NCBI GenBank assembly: GCA_905221605.1
Contig: CAJNDS010001391.1
Coordinates: 384,501 to 448,500, forward strand
Length of the DNA: 64,000 nucleotides
Reading direction: 5' to 3'
Origin: Symbiodinium natans
Taxonomy: Eukaryota > Sar > Dinophyceae > Suessiales > Symbiodiniaceae
Shown here: positions 13,053 through 25,017 of the stretch, piece after piece
How positions within the stretch are numbered: the first letter of the stretch is position 1
Layout: each line of letters starts with the position of its first letter
Made by a program: the position numbers and the translations under genes
Notes under the pieces: generated by a model
The model's database searches: none
Told to the model about the DNA's origin: nothing
Seen by the model: only the letters and a program-made list of their open reading frames with translations

Positions 13053-15171
13053 TAATTGACATCCAAATCCAAGGCCTGAAACCACAGCGTGCACTGCATA
13101 GTGCTGGGGGGTGGCTTGGGGGTTTGTGGGAGCTGCACCGGGTGCAACAAGTCCAAAACACACTTCAGGAGTCCTCCAATGTCTCACTCCCGATCCTGAG
13201 CTAGGACTTCGTTCGATGCTGGTATTCAACCTCCTGGTCTCAAGAATTCTCTCGGAGCCTTCAATTCCTCTTCCTCGCTAAGTCGGGGCTAGGGCCCTAA
13301 ACTTGCCAGGGTCTACGGGTTCCGCGTGTGAGAAGTCTGTAACCTGTCACATTAAGATGCAAAAGTTGGCATCGCTCGGCAGATCTTTGCAGCATGGCCT
13401 GAAGTGAATTCACGGCTGCGTAGCCAACCATTCGAGCAAATGTGGAGCAGGTATGCTAAGCAGAAGGCAGCTGTGAAGCCCTTCTCTTTTTCCAAATAAA
13501 TGAATTAATAATCAAATTTAAGAAATGCATATGAAAATATTCAAGATGATATTGAAAATATTGAAAAATAAATATTCAGGGCGCGAACTTCCAACCTCTC
13601 CGTAAATCAAGAAGAACAAGTGGACAACAGAGCTCCAACACAGGAACTTCTTAACTGAGACGCACCTCCGCTGGAACCATTGGCTCCTCCTGCCCATGCG
13701 GCAAGCAGTGCTTGGAGCGAGGAACTCAGGTTTAGGGTTTAGTTTAGGGTTTAGGGTTTAGGGTTTAGGGTTTAGGGTTTAGGGTTTTTGTACGGAACAG
13801 TTTTTACCCCCTCGACCATCAAAAGACTCGACTCGACACTCAAGGTGCGCCATGGCCCTGATGCCCCAAGCGGACCCCAAAGCGCAGGCCTCCGAGTCCC
13901 AGGGGCCGAGCCTCAGAGGTTTCGTGCTTTCATTGTGTGCTGCTTTTGTCCTGCCGGGCTACAAAAATCAAATCCAGATGTCAGAGGAAAAAATCAGATG
14001 ACGCCTACGCCATGGCTCCTGAACAACCAACAACCCGTCAACAACCCGAACCTTTGTACCCCAGGAGTCCGACGACCAGATGAAATTCTTGCAGGAATTT
14101 GTAGCAACATCTTCACTTTCAAGCAACAGTGTGGTTCATGTAGGTTGTAGTTGCGAATGCGCGCCAGCGGTTTGCTGAGCTCTCGATAAATCTGTGATGC
14201 CCAGGGAGCGGGCATAGGGCAGGGCAAAAAATTACGATGCACGGCGCATTGCAACAGGGCCACCGACGTTCACAGTGCAAGTCCGCGCTGTGTGCTGGCA
14301 AGCTGCAGCTGCGTCAGTTCATCGCGTTTGCCCCGGCAGATCCTGCACAGGGGAGCGAGGGCAACAAACACCACAAGCTCTAAACGCTCATATGCCAGGC
14401 CCGATCCCAAAAAGACAAAACAAAAGAAAGCAACCGCACATCTAAAACTAAGGAACTCCAGGCGCTCGAGGCCCCCGATGCCCGGCTCTCAAAGCCTCAA
14501 CCAATCAGAACCCCTTGTAACCCAAAGCACTTAGACAGGAACTGAATCCCCTCATGGCTATGAGGGTGGGGGGGGGGGGGGGGGAAATGCACTTTGGCCT
14601 ATCAGCGGCTTTGAAGGGAGTTTAGGGCCTCAACTATCTGCAACCCTCCCTGAACAAGCCTTTTTTTGTGCCCACCTTTTGCATCCAGGCCTTTTCGAAC
14701 ACGTGCCCACCTTAAAACCCTAAACTTCCCTAAGCTTCCCCTTGCATCAAGGCGCCAGAGTTGCAGTCCCCAGCCCAGGCAGCTGAAGCCCGCTGTGAGG
14801 CCCAGCAGCCTCAGGCTTCTGGAAACTGACAGACGATTACGATGATTATGAACCTAAGAGAGCAGCCATTGTCTGAAGTGACACCCCTACAGCTCTCTTC
14901 AAAAAAGCTACTGGGCACCCATCAGAGCACGACTGGTCATGGTTTGCGAAGGAGGTGTTGGAGCTGACGCCCTATCTCTTAAACCCGGAACCCCAAATGC
15001 CAACTGCTTCAACCTTCAATCTATGCCGCACTCTCAGCCGAATCCGCCTGACACTCTGCACGCTTTCGTGCTGCCATTTTTCCAGATGCTGCTAGGGTTT
15101 TTTCCTTCTTCAAGAGAAGGAGGAGGGGCGCGTCCTCATACATGCATACTCGGCTCTTTCAGGGAAGACAC
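13053..15171. other. intergenic stretch; low-GC patch and telomere-like repeat, no clear gene
   Basis: Contains a low-GC patch (about 13480-13580), the TTTAGGG array at 13728-13787 and a poly-G tract at 14567. A minus frame near 14130-14220 (IYRELSKPLARIRNYN) follows a CACAG acceptor but competes with a second open frame, so I did not call it. Confidence 0.5.
13728..13787 (+). repeat. TTTAGGG telomere-like array
   Basis: Eight near-perfect TTTAGGG units, one shortened. Confidence 0.95.
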
Positions 15172-15930
15172 TGCTGCAGACATGACATGTAGCGACCGGA
15201 GGCGCAGTTTCGCAGCCTCGGACTTTTCCGAAAAGCCGAGTATCCATGAGTTCTAGGAAACTTGACAACCTGACAGCCAAGCACCAGGACAGGATTCCTC
15301 TTGGTTCAGGAAAGCAAACGGAACCCCGCAAGATGCTTTGGCATCTAACAGCTAACACCTCACAGCCTCACGGCCCGCACCACCTGTGCCCTTGTGCCCC
15401 GGGGGCGCGGGGCATTCACCGGCTTGGCAGAGCGTTTCGGCGAGGCCTCTCAGACAGTTTCTCGCGCTGGAGCTCGGGCAAGGATTTGGCAAATGGTCGA
15501 GATGAAAACTGACGGCAGTTCCCAAACTGTGGCGTGATGCTTCGGGTCCTGACTTAGGAAGAAAAGGTCTTCAGAGGATCTCGGGTATCCATCTCCCAGC
15601 CCTAAACTTTCCATACTGACATGGCGAGATTTATCGAGATGTCATTACTTTCTCAAGACCAAGATAGGAGATTCCACTCCAACATAAGCCCTGACGACTG
15701 TCCATTTTGTCGGGGCCTCCTTCGCGGTCCTCTCCCTCCGCGTTCAGAAACTACGTACTAGGGTTTAGGGTTTCGGGCTTAGGCTCAGGGAGCGGCATTC
15801 GCCTGACAAGCCCTGGATTCTGCCCAAGGATGCCCTCCCGACCTTGTCGGCCGTGAAAGTCGTGGGGATAGGCATGTCTTTGTACATGAGGATCTCCCAG
15901 CCCTTCTCCAACTCCGACACCCGTGGCATC
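15172..15930 (-). CDS. unidentified gene, possible 5' exon plus helical exon
   Basis: Exon 15843-15930 follows a GCTAAG acceptor and is almost purely G/C at third positions. It begins with a G then ATG (MPRVSELEKGWEILMYKDMP, then IPTTFTADK) and ends at an AAG|GTCGGG donor; the ATG could be the start codon behind a trans-splice site. Exon 15172-15222 (acceptor GAAAAG, SEAAKLRLRSLHVMSAA, GT donor) is an amphipathic helix. A further candidate at about 15450-15505 (FAKSLPELQREKLSE) competes with an open frame on plus. I do not recognise the product. It lies just downstream of, and on the same strand as, the transporter. Confidence 0.45.
15760..15785 (+). repeat. short TTTAGGG-like remnant
   Basis: TAGGGTTTAGGGTTTCGGG, about three units, in the intron or 3' flank of the neighbouring minus gene. 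Confidence 0.7.
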
Positions 15931-16265
15931 CTTAGCCAGCGTTCGTTCGGACATCATCTGGACGGGGCCAGGTTAGGGTTTAGTTCACTACAGTGATCTG
16001 CACATGCCCTCTGCTGTCTGCTTTCTCCGAGCCTGCAGGCTGCATTTTGTTGCATTGTGGCGGACAAGGTCTGGCCATAGACGGCATTTGTGAAACTGCC
16101 GGCGCTTTTCTAACTGAATAGAATCAATCATGCCGGGGCTGCGCAGACCCGCGCCATCTCTGGTCTGCGGCAGCCCTGGAAGAGTGCAAGCTGAGGCAAA
16201 AGCACAACAGCTGCAAGCATGTCGCTTACGTTAAAGTAAAACATTCAGCGTGGGGCAACGCCCGG

Positions 16266-18112
16266 TCACCGGGTTTCACAGCCCGGGCCCCCGACCCAAC
16301 GAAGACATGCTGTCTCTGGCTGACTCGTCAAGAACAAGACAACAACGCCATAGGGAAGACAAATTGCTGGAATACCTATGACCAACGTGGTCATGAGCCG
16401 ACTGGATGCCCAGTCTGACTTGCGTGTTTCACAGCTTTCCTTCTGTCGTGGGATCAAGGGTAGTGCGAATGTGCCAAGCATGGAGCAGGAATATGTGAGT
16501 AGATAGGACCAGGCCACCGTCTGCCGGAAGCTTGGCGTGTCAGCGGCATAATTCTCTGGCTTGGACAAGGACGGAGTGAAGAGGCTGGACACCTGGTTAC
16601 TCACGGCCGTGGCAAACGGCTGGCTGGAGTGCATGACCGTTCCAACCAAGCCGTAGCACAAGCCCTCCTGCCCAGGCTCGGAGAGCTCGATGACAATCAA
16701 GTTCATCACCAAGGCCAGGGCTGTGTTGGGCACGGCGCCGACGACTTCCTCACCCAGATAGAAGTATTGGTTCCGAAGGATGTTGAAGATGGCAAGGAAG
16801 GTCGGGGTGGAGTCCAACAAGGTCACCGACACGACGGCCACGAGAATCGCCTTCCGCCAAGAAGTTTGTAAGAAGTAGGTCTTGTAGAACCAGGTTGCCA
16901 CCATCATCACGAACATGCCCGCCATCTGGAAGAGCTGTTGCTGCAAGACCTTCACTTGCGCCCACTGGCTGCGGACCATCGGTGCAGCGGTGGTGGAGAG
17001 CGAGGTAAAGAACTGGAAGATGAAGGCAAAGACGAGCACACTGGAGAGGCACTTGTTTCTCAGAAGGCTCCTCAGCTGCAAAAACACCTCTGTTTTCTCA
17101 GGGGTTCAATTTTTCGGAGACTTGCTGAGGACTTGAAAGTTGAACAAGCTGTAACAAGCTGCCCTGCAGATCAGCTGCCAAGATGATGCCAGGTGGGAAC
17201 CTAAGGTTGGGCGCTCGGCCTTCTTGGGCTCGTAGATGCAAGGCACGCAAATGAGCGTCACCAACGCGGCAAGGACAAAGCACAGCGTCATCAGGCTTCT
17301 GAGAGACAAGCCCCAGTCGGCAGTGCCCAGGTACTCCTTGCCATTCATCCCGACCCCAATGACCACGGAACTGGCGAGTGAACCTGCCATCGTGACCATG
17401 GTAAACTCTGCCTTCATCTTCCCTCGGCACTCCAGGGGCTCTTGCTTCGAGTACTCCAGCAAGAGGCCCTCTGCCGCTACGCAGCCAAGCTGGACCCCTG
17501 CTACGAGGAGGAACATTGGGAAGACGTACCAGTTCTTCAACTTGTGGATTTCTGGATTGCAGGGCGGCGACAGCGTGTCGTAGCTGCCATCAGGAAATTG
17601 GCAGAAGTATGGGGCAGGAAGCGGCGTCAAGCTCATGATCAAGAGCGCCCCGCAGGCGACTAACCAAGCTAGCAGGAAGTAAGGCTTCCTGTTGTATCCG
17701 CAGATGGGGATGCTGTCGTTCAACATACCGAAAGGAAGAAGCAGCACTTGCGGAAGCTTCATGAGGGCTGTGATGGACAGCAGGACATGTGACTCCAAGC
17801 CCATGTAGCCAAGGAAAAACCCATAGCCAACACCCAGCACTGTGGCGTTGAGGAACGCGAAGAAGAAGCCACCGAGTGGCAGGCCGGCGGTACGCCACGA
17901 CCCAAATGCTGATGCTTCCATCAGTGGTGGACTCCTGGGTCTCTATGCTGGTTAGATACTACCGTGCCACAAGATACAAGAAGACCGAACAAACTAACTC
18001 AGCTTGGATGCAAAGTCGTCTGAGGTAGATTCCTCTTCTGTCGTAACAGACTCCCAGTCAGATCTGGCAGGCAGAACAAACTGTTCAAACAAGTAGTCCT
18101 CCAGGTCCTCAG
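16266..18112 (-). CDS. folate/biopterin (BT1-type) MFS transporter
   Basis: A polytopic transporter of about 560 residues, exporting or importing a small organic ion such as folate or pterin by family inference. Exons: 18001-18112 (acidic N-terminal stretch ending TSDDFASKLS, joined by a GA-AG intron), about 17120-17934 (first half), 16266-17075 (second half, acceptor TTTTTGCAG, stop at 16266). The first half carries GFFFAFLNATVLGVGYGFFL, then the family-type cytoplasmic loop MLNDSIPICGYNRKPYFLLA and several more helices. The second half has TTAAPMVRSQW, a run of membrane helices and a short polar tail. Six plus six helices fit the MFS fold. The donor of the middle exon is ambiguous (GTCC after 17127 and several GC candidates). 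In exon 2 an in-frame TAG lies upstream of ATG 17921, so that ATG is the alternative start if exon 1 is wrong. Confidence 0.75.
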
Positions 18113-19925
18113 CTATTCAGTGAAAAAAATCGTGCCGGCTTCAGGGCTGCAGGTCAGAAAAGGCACGAAAAGCTGATGATGCCGCGAGCTGGCCACATTT
18201 TTTGACGCAGAGCCGTATGTACCCGGAACTCCAGATATCTGAGCCCATACTATTCCCACACCGGAAGCTATGTTGGCTCAGGCTCGTTCAAGCTTCCAGC
18301 TTCCCATCTAGACGTTTGCAGAGGAAATGCTGCCGATCTTACTGAGACCGGCGTTTGCTGTTGCCCGAAATTTGTGGTCCTCCGCCTTGTGGTCCGTCGA
18401 GTAGGCTGCCGCTCATCCTCCGACCCTCGCAGAATGGGTTCCATCCACGTAGGTCTGTTGAGAGTCTACTTGGCGACTCTATTCCGGTCCTGTGTGCACA
18501 TACGCTGCAAGATGCGGGTGGATCTGCGCTGCGCAAGGCGACTGGCAACAGGTATGTCTCACCAATAGCCTACAAAACTACCGGATGCCTCAACAGTCAA
18601 AAAATTCTGGTACCCTGGATGCAAGTTAAATGGATGGTCCTGGCAGTGGGGGTGGAGGCTCGGGACACCGGAACTCTTTCTAAAAGTGGACGAAATACAA
18701 GGGCCCTAAACTCTATAAAGCCTTAAGCCTGTACTCCGGACCCTTAAACCCGAAACCAAAACCCTACGCCACAACATCATGCCCCAGGACTACGCTCCCT
18801 GCTTCCGGTCTCTTGCTGGGTTGCGGGTTCACTGCTGTAAGCCAGACATGCACCTGAAACCTTCAACGGCCTGGCTCGACCCCTCGGAGGATATTGATAT
18901 ACGAAAGAACCAAGCCCCAAAAAAAAAGATAGAGAGAATCCGGATGCCTTTCATTTTCCTTAAATTAGGATTTTTAACGACCCTTGATGTTGGAACTGGG
19001 CTCGTGCCCTTCCAAACCTGACTAAAACCCTCCAGGCCCTTTGCCCTCAAACCCCAACCCTTGAACTTCCCAAACCGGCTGAAGTCCAAAATGTGGCTTG
19101 GGATGAAGGGCGCGTACTGCCTAACATGGGCTGCTTGTACCAAGGGTCCCTGAGCAACTCCTTTGTAGCAAACACTTTGGCTTTTGTAGCCCAGAGCCCC
19201 CCACCTTGAAAAAAAGTTTTGCAGGTGCCGTAGAAGCCTTGGACTGTAAAACCCAGCAACGATCGCGTTGGAAGCTATCATGGGCAGTGCACCGCGGAGG
19301 TTGGTCGCAAGGGTGGAAGCCCGCTTTTGAGAGCTTGTTCCTCGGCAGAGTCATGAAATCGGAACCACGGGGATTTCAATGTTTGCAAGAAGGAAAGTGA
19401 GAGCTGCACAGCTTATCGGACACGAACCTGCGCGCGCCGAATTCCCATGGCATCCCATGTCATGCGTCTGCAGGCAGGCCGCATCGCTTCGAGGGGACTT
19501 CGCGCCAAGCAGGCAGCGTGCAACCTATCAAGTCTGCGGATGGCCGATGGCCGTTCGATTTCGAACGCTCGGATTTCACTACTGGGACAGCGAAAGCGTG
19601 ACAGCAAGTGCAAGCCGAAGGCAGAGGCCAAGAAAGCAACATGCTTAGAAGATGGTGCGATGGTGCGGAGTTCAACTAGGCCCTAAGCAAGGCTTGCAGG
19701 GCATCCTAGAAAGCAGCTGACCCAGGGTCGTCATTCGGTTTGTCTTGTAAACGGTGCCAAATGTGCACAAAAGGGGGTCCGACATATTATTGATCCAAAA
19801 TCATACAGAGAGCTTTGGCATTCTGCGGCATGACTGGGGGCACCCTCACCATGCTGCTAAGCGCTGCAACTGCAGCTTCCTGCTGAAACCAAGAACCCGA
19901 AACTGATGCTCTGCGACTCCCATAC
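18113..19925. other. stretch without a supported gene
   Basis: A plus frame at 19447-19686 (79 codons, Lys-rich end) is moderately G/C3-rich, but the minus strand is equally open. The rest shows no coding signature. Upstream exons of the transporter could lie in 18.1-18.6 kb. Confidence 0.45.
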
Positions 19926-20017
19926 CTGCAATCCCTTCTTCGAGCAGCTCGTAGTCCACTCCAGGAAGGTTTCGGGGAGAGCTAATGATCCAGCCGCCAC
20001 TGTATTCGTGACCATAC
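19926..20017 (-). CDS. single exon of unidentified protein
   Basis: A 92-nt exon between a GTGGAG acceptor and a GCAG|GTATGG donor. It encodes YGHEYSGGWIISSPRNLPGV followed by DYELLEEGIA: a Gly/aromatic-rich loop and an acidic helix. Codon bias and both splice sites agree. Partner exons were not found and the family is not recognised. Confidence 0.5.
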
Positions 20018-20759
20018 CTCCACCAAGCATATCCCGTCAAACGCGAACCACGGAAGAATCATGTGGTATGAGGATGTTCTAAAAGAAAACGTTGCGGTGC
20101 CGGGCTTCTACCATCGGGAACTGTTACACCCCCGCCATACTATCATGCATGGCAAACGGCATGGGCATGAGAAGCTGCGAAGACACAAAATGACAACATG
20201 GGGTCTACGCTCAAGAATCTACATATGGTGTCACCACAACCGCCAACGGTGGGGGATAGGATTAGGGGGACGCTTGGGGATACAGACCCTCTGAATAAGG
20301 CCCCTCTTTAAGAGAGCCACAAGAGGGTTAAGAAGGGTTCCCTTTTAGGGGCCCCCTGATCCTACCTCTAGGAAACGGGACATCAAGGCGCGTGATTGCT
20401 CCTAGATGATCCCCTGAAGTGCATGTGACGGAACCTATGAAGCTCCTGAACTGCGTGGATGCAAGACATCCAGACATGCTTCATCTCCAAACATGTTCAA
20501 GACTTTTCGCGCTGGCTTAGGGAGGTGGGGCGCAGGGGGGGGGGGGGTGGGACACGCGATAGAAACCAAAACCCGGAAACTCCGAAGTCGATTCAGCCAG
20601 CACAAGCAACCAAGCGGCCGCAGACGCACGAATTGCCTTGATGTGCGCACCTTCAGGATTGAGGACTGGCTCGAGCTCTGGGTTTAGGAGGGTGAGCGGG
20701 CAGGGGGCGAACAGGTGAAGTATCTGCCTGCAGGAGCTTTTCGCGCAAAAACTATCATG

Positions 20760-21128
20760 GCATCGGAACCTTGCAGTAGGGTGCCATCTCATGACGCAAT
20801 TGTCCCACAGCCTCCTCGACCTTTCCATACACCCTCTCGTGGAGGCATGGGCACTGACGAGTACCAGCATGAACAAGCCAAAGAAAGGCAGCAGCACAAT
20901 GTGCGCACCTTTTGAGTTGGGACGGGAGCACCTCTTCAACCAAAGCCCAACCCAAGACAATCCCATGCCCTTTTGCTGGCCTGGTGCACAAGGTCCTCGG
21001 TTTCGGGGCCTCACAAGTCATGTGCCCAGCAAAGCAGATGTGGCTCACAGAAAGGCTCCTGATTCTGCACCACTGGGCTGATCCCAAACCAGCGCAGCTT
21101 TGTGTTCCACCACAGGTCGACCAGTTGA
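20760..21128 (-). CDS. unidentified membrane protein, two exons
   Basis: Exon 21015-21128 (acceptor CCTAG, donor TT|GTGAGG) encodes QLVDLWWNTKLRWFGISPVV and an aromatic/Cys-rich continuation. The next exon starts at 20908 after an AAAAG acceptor with AHIVLLPFFGLFMLVLVSAH, a clear membrane helix, followed by a basic segment. Third positions are strongly G/C. The phase between the two is not resolved and the 3' end of the second is unclear; an alternative frame there reads VYGKVEEAVGQLRHEMAPYC. No family recognised. Confidence 0.5.
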
Positions 21129-21267
21129 CTAGGTTCACAGCCAGGCTCACCCTCTCGCCCCCAGCCCTTGGCCCTCCTGCCGCAGTCATGGCGTAGCCCG
21201 GCTGCGAGTCGAAGGTGTTGGAGCGAGTGGGGACGCAGTCTGGGCTGGCTCTCAGGTTCTCTCTGCT

Positions 21268-21335
21268 CTCTCTTCTTCTTCTCCTCCTTCCTCCTCTTCT
21301 TCTTCTTCTTCTTCTCCTTCTTCTTCTGCACACAA
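21268..21335. repeat. (CTT)n/(CTC)n pyrimidine microsatellite
   Basis: CTTCTT/CTCCTT units; on the opposite strand a purine tract. A second pyrimidine-rich zone with TCTCTC follows at 21690-21832. Confidence 0.9.
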
Positions 21336-22162
21336 ACCGCCCCCAGAAACAGTCTCTTTCTCTCAACACACCTGACCCCTCTCCATGGGGAGGCGCGACC
21401 CCTGGTCGGCTCTCTGTTCAAAACTTTTTGACATGGGTGAGTACGAACGAAAACCTTGGCCTAAAACATCTTCGAGGGTGCCTATCTGAGCGGGGCCAAA
21501 TGTACGTACCGCCCCGAACTAAGGCCACAAAGTGCAACTAAGAAGAAACTGGAAATGTACCCTCTCCCTCACCGCAAGACGGCTGTGAGAGGAGGTATCT
21601 TGCGAGTATTACACGAAATCAGGCCCCTCCCTCACCCCAACAACCACAAGTCCTATGAGCACTTAATTCTCTCTTCTTTTCGCATGATTATCTCGCTTCT
21701 TCTTATTATCTATTCTTTCCTTTTCCCTTCGCATCTTTTCTTGTCGTGTCATTTCTTTTCGTTCTTTCTTTCTTTTTTGTAGTCTGTTATTTCTTCTTCT
21801 CTCTCACACACACACTCTCTCTCTCTCTCTCGTTTAGGATTGTTGTTAAGAATTTGTTAAGACCTGATCTAGCTTAGCAGTGGGATGCCGGAAGTATGAT
21901 GCACTGAGCTTAAGTAGCCATGTATGGCAACTCCCATGGTTGAAACCGTCCAGGCAGCCTGCCGGATTCGATCGATTTCCCGAGGTTTGCCGCGGCAGGG
22001 GCTCCTGTTAAAATCTGGCGGGCATCAGGTCTGACTGAGCTGGGGCCGGACCCTTTGATGTCTGGAACCATCAGATTTCTGATTGCCATGCTGCGCAACA
22101 TGTGTACGGATATACCCTGAAATTACCCAAGTCTGACGAACCCCGCTGGCACCCCCGTGTGC

Positions 22163-23380
22163 CTGAAGGCCCCCCAGCTGCTTGTGCAAGTCATCCAAGC
22201 CGAAATACTTGGCCTCCACGCACAGAGAGATATGAGTAGTCCGATCTACAAGCAAAGAAAGGGACAGCAAGCCTCTTGGAGAAGCATCATCCGATCTGTG
22301 CGGGTGAGGCCCAGGGGCACCCAGTCGTCACGTAGGTAGTTCAGGATGTGGGTGAACAAACCTTCGGGATGTTGTCTGGTTTAGGGGGCTGGGTCTCAAC
22401 GACACTTCACAGCTCTGACAGGCTGATGACGCACCGACAAGTAGGACCAATGCGTTAGCCCGGAATCACAACCGCAGCTTTGATGCGTAGCATGCACAGA
22501 GCCGCCCCAAGCACCAGCTCATCGCCCTAAGCCCCGCCAAGTGGCGACCATCCCGGTCGAAAAAGTGATCGTCCTTGGGCGAAGATGTCGAAGACACGAC
22601 CGTCTCCTGCAACCCAGAGGGATCCGGTTTCAGCGTGTCTGGGCGGGAGCCCTCCCAGAGCCTGAAGAAGGCGGCCAAGAAGCGACTGTGGGTGCCGCCT
22701 CTGCTTTCTGCGTAAAATTGCATTCCGAACCGTTGAAAAATGTCGTGAAGTTATTGCGGGCGCACGATCGAAGGCGCTTAGCTTATATGGCATCCTGGGT
22801 CTGAGGAGGTGTACTTTGGTGCTTGAGGTGGGGGGCTTGTAGACCCTTCTGGTTGCGACTTCCATCTTGATGAATTCTCTCTCCTTGTTTGGCCCTTCTT
22901 GAGGGTTCATTGATGTGAGGTTCATGGTTTCGACGCTTGCGGCCAGGCCGGCGACTTGTAGCTCGGTTGGATAACGGCTGCGTTGTGACGGCGTCTGGTG
23001 ATGCATGTCGGGTGGCTGCAACGTCTTCACAGTCGTCCAGTACGCTTCACCACCCACCGTCAGTTTGACCTCAGCCGCACTGCCCTTCCCAACCTCAAAT
23101 GCGGATCTTTAGGTCGTCATGGCCTGAGCCACCCGAAGTCAGCCCTGGACAAACTCGGCTGGAAGGATCCCAAACCCAATATTCCAGGATCCCGTGGTTT
23201 GACAAAACCCAAACCCTTGAAGCCTTGAAAGTGTCCATCGAAACACCCGCAGCACTCCACCTCCACACCTGTTTTTTGCAAACCCTCGACACCCATCGAC
23301 ATGCCAGACGACGGGGAAATTGACCTGAGCCGAGTTGCAATTTGGGATCCCGGGTCGCCCACCTCCGAGCCCGAAGCCAT
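22163..23380 (-). CDS. KCTD-like BTB/POZ (T1-type) domain protein
   Basis: Likely a BTB adaptor or oligomerisation protein; such domains assemble as oligomers and often recruit cullin-3 or form channel T1 tetramers. Exons: 23293-23380 (ATG in a GCCGCCATGG context, MASGSEVGDPGSQIATRL), 23023-23069 or slightly longer (VKLTVGGEAYWTTVKT, GT donor), 22538-22700 (SRFLAAFFRLWEG, then KDDHFFDRDGRHL), 22273-22356 (FTHILNYLRDDWVPLGLTRT, then DRMMLLQE, GC donor), 22163-22213 (AKYFGLDDLHKQLGGLQ, GC donor). The order VGG - DRDGRH - ILNYLRD - EAxYFGL is the KCTD/T1 signature. Exons 2-3 and 4-5 join perfectly in frame. The junction 3-4 needs a non-AG acceptor (see findings). The C-terminus after 22163 is not resolved. 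Confidence 0.8.
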
Positions 23381-23667
23381 GGCGGCATCGCTGGATGACG
23401 GAGGATCAGAGCTTCCGGGTTTGGAAGGGTTCGGGCCGCTTGGGCTTCATGATTTTTCATGGTAAACCCACTCAAGACTCGAGCCCTTTTTGGCCCACTG
23501 CCCGTTTCAGATTTTCAGGCTTGTTGAGGGCTTCGTTTTCTTGTTTGTGCCAGGCTGGACCGGTCGGCAAACTGAGGTACTGCGTTTGCCTATGCACGAT
23601 GTTCTGGTCCTAAGGCCAGCTATAGCAACATGGCAAGCAAGTTGAGACCTGTGCTTGTAGCGCTTAG

Positions 23668-24501
23668 GCTGAGAGGGAATTCTTGATGTCCACGTCCACG
23701 TTGGAAAGATCCAGAGCCGTGTCACCATTGCAACGAGGTTGCATGAAACGCGGGACAGATGGGACCATGTTAAATGTTAAAACCCAGGTCAGCGAAAAGG
23801 GTGGGACAGGCTTCGCCGAAGAGTGCTCGGAAGAGGCAAATATCAAAACACCTGTAGAAAACATCATGCAAGAAATGCTGTAGTGCAAAGGAACGTTCTC
23901 CCTCTTCTTGAATAGGCGCGCAGGACAGATAGGGCGCGGGCGCGGAAACGCGCAGCACATCATCGCTCGCCTGCCCATCGATCCTCACGGCAGGAATCAC
24001 CGGCAGTAGAGGCATCAGAAATCTGCAAAAGCAAAGAAAGTGCATCTCCATTTGCTTCTGGCCGACTGTGCCTGGAGCTTCACCAAATGTGGGGCAAGTT
24101 TCCCGTCGTCAGACTAACTTCGCGCTGCATCTCAACTGGCTCAGTGCAGACATGTCTCTCGTCAATCAGCCACTCGCAAGCCGTCACGAAGCCCAGCAAC
24201 AGTGTGCAGAACCATGCGAAGCAAAGCCTCACCGACTGTACAGCTTCCAGCTTCGGATTCTGAAGGCAGCTGAAAGATTGGACTCGCTACTAGCAAGCCA
24301 TCGGCTTACCGTGGCAGACTTTGGAGTGCTCCATGGGGTTTGGATCGCGCACCCGAAGGTGGCCAAGTATGGGCTTGCTATAACTACACCATGGTGTAGC
24401 TCAACCCTTCCCCGGGCGCGGGGCACGCATGCAATAGCCGCGACAGCGCCAGCAGTCAACACTGTGGGGCGATCCAGGGCCTCCTGGAGCACGATTTGGA
24501 T
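23668..24501 (-). CDS. unidentified small membrane protein
   Basis: Exon 24310-24501 (acceptor TGCCCAG, donor ACG|GTAAGC) encodes IQIVLQEALDRPTVLTAGAV and a moderately hydrophobic continuation ending TPKSAT. Exon 24128-24235 (acceptor TGTACAG) holds a clear membrane helix, CFAWFCTLLLGFVTACEWL. Exon starting at 24022 after TTTTGCAG reads FLMPLLPVIPAVRIDGQASD. A last coding piece, NGDTALDLSNVDVDIKNSLS, ends in TAA at 23668-23670, but I find no AG acceptor close to it. Codon bias supports minus throughout. The family is not recognised. It lies upstream of and co-directional with the BTB gene. Confidence 0.5.
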
Positions 24502-24549
24502 CTGGGCAGAGGAGGTGCAGTGATTGGGGGTGAAGGAGGGATGTTGAGC

Positions 24550-25015
24550 CTCAAAGAATTACAGCCTCAGAAGCCTTCAACTCGCCCCCCCCCCCCCGCC
24601 CGAGTTGCAGAAGCGATACTATAAGTACAAAGGATGGCCTGCAACCGAAATTGGTTCCCTTAAGACCTTCCCACACCGTCTTCTCAACAGCCAAAATGAA
24701 TCCCAAAACCACCTCCCCCGATTTCCCTAAAATAAGCATCTACCATATCACCTTAAAATCCCTAATTTTGACATCCCCACCTCAACCATTCCCTCCATAT
24801 AATCTCCCAATCTCCCTAAAAATCGTTGTTAAAAATCCTTAGCCTTGAAAACCCAAAGAGAGTAACATAATTCATCTTTACAAAAATTATTGTGAAGATA
24901 AATTCTAAGAACTTCCTAATGAATCGGCTTTCTGTATCTCTTCCAGTTCTCTCAGAATTACATTATTGATATGCGTTGCTGATTTTTCGTGCTGTGATTT
25001 TCTATATAGCTGAAT
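24550..25015. other. low-GC intergenic stretch
   Basis: AT-richer than its surroundings, with no coding bias on either strand and a poly-C tract near 24590. It leads into the telomere-like array. Confidence 0.6.
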
Positions 25016-25017
25016 GT

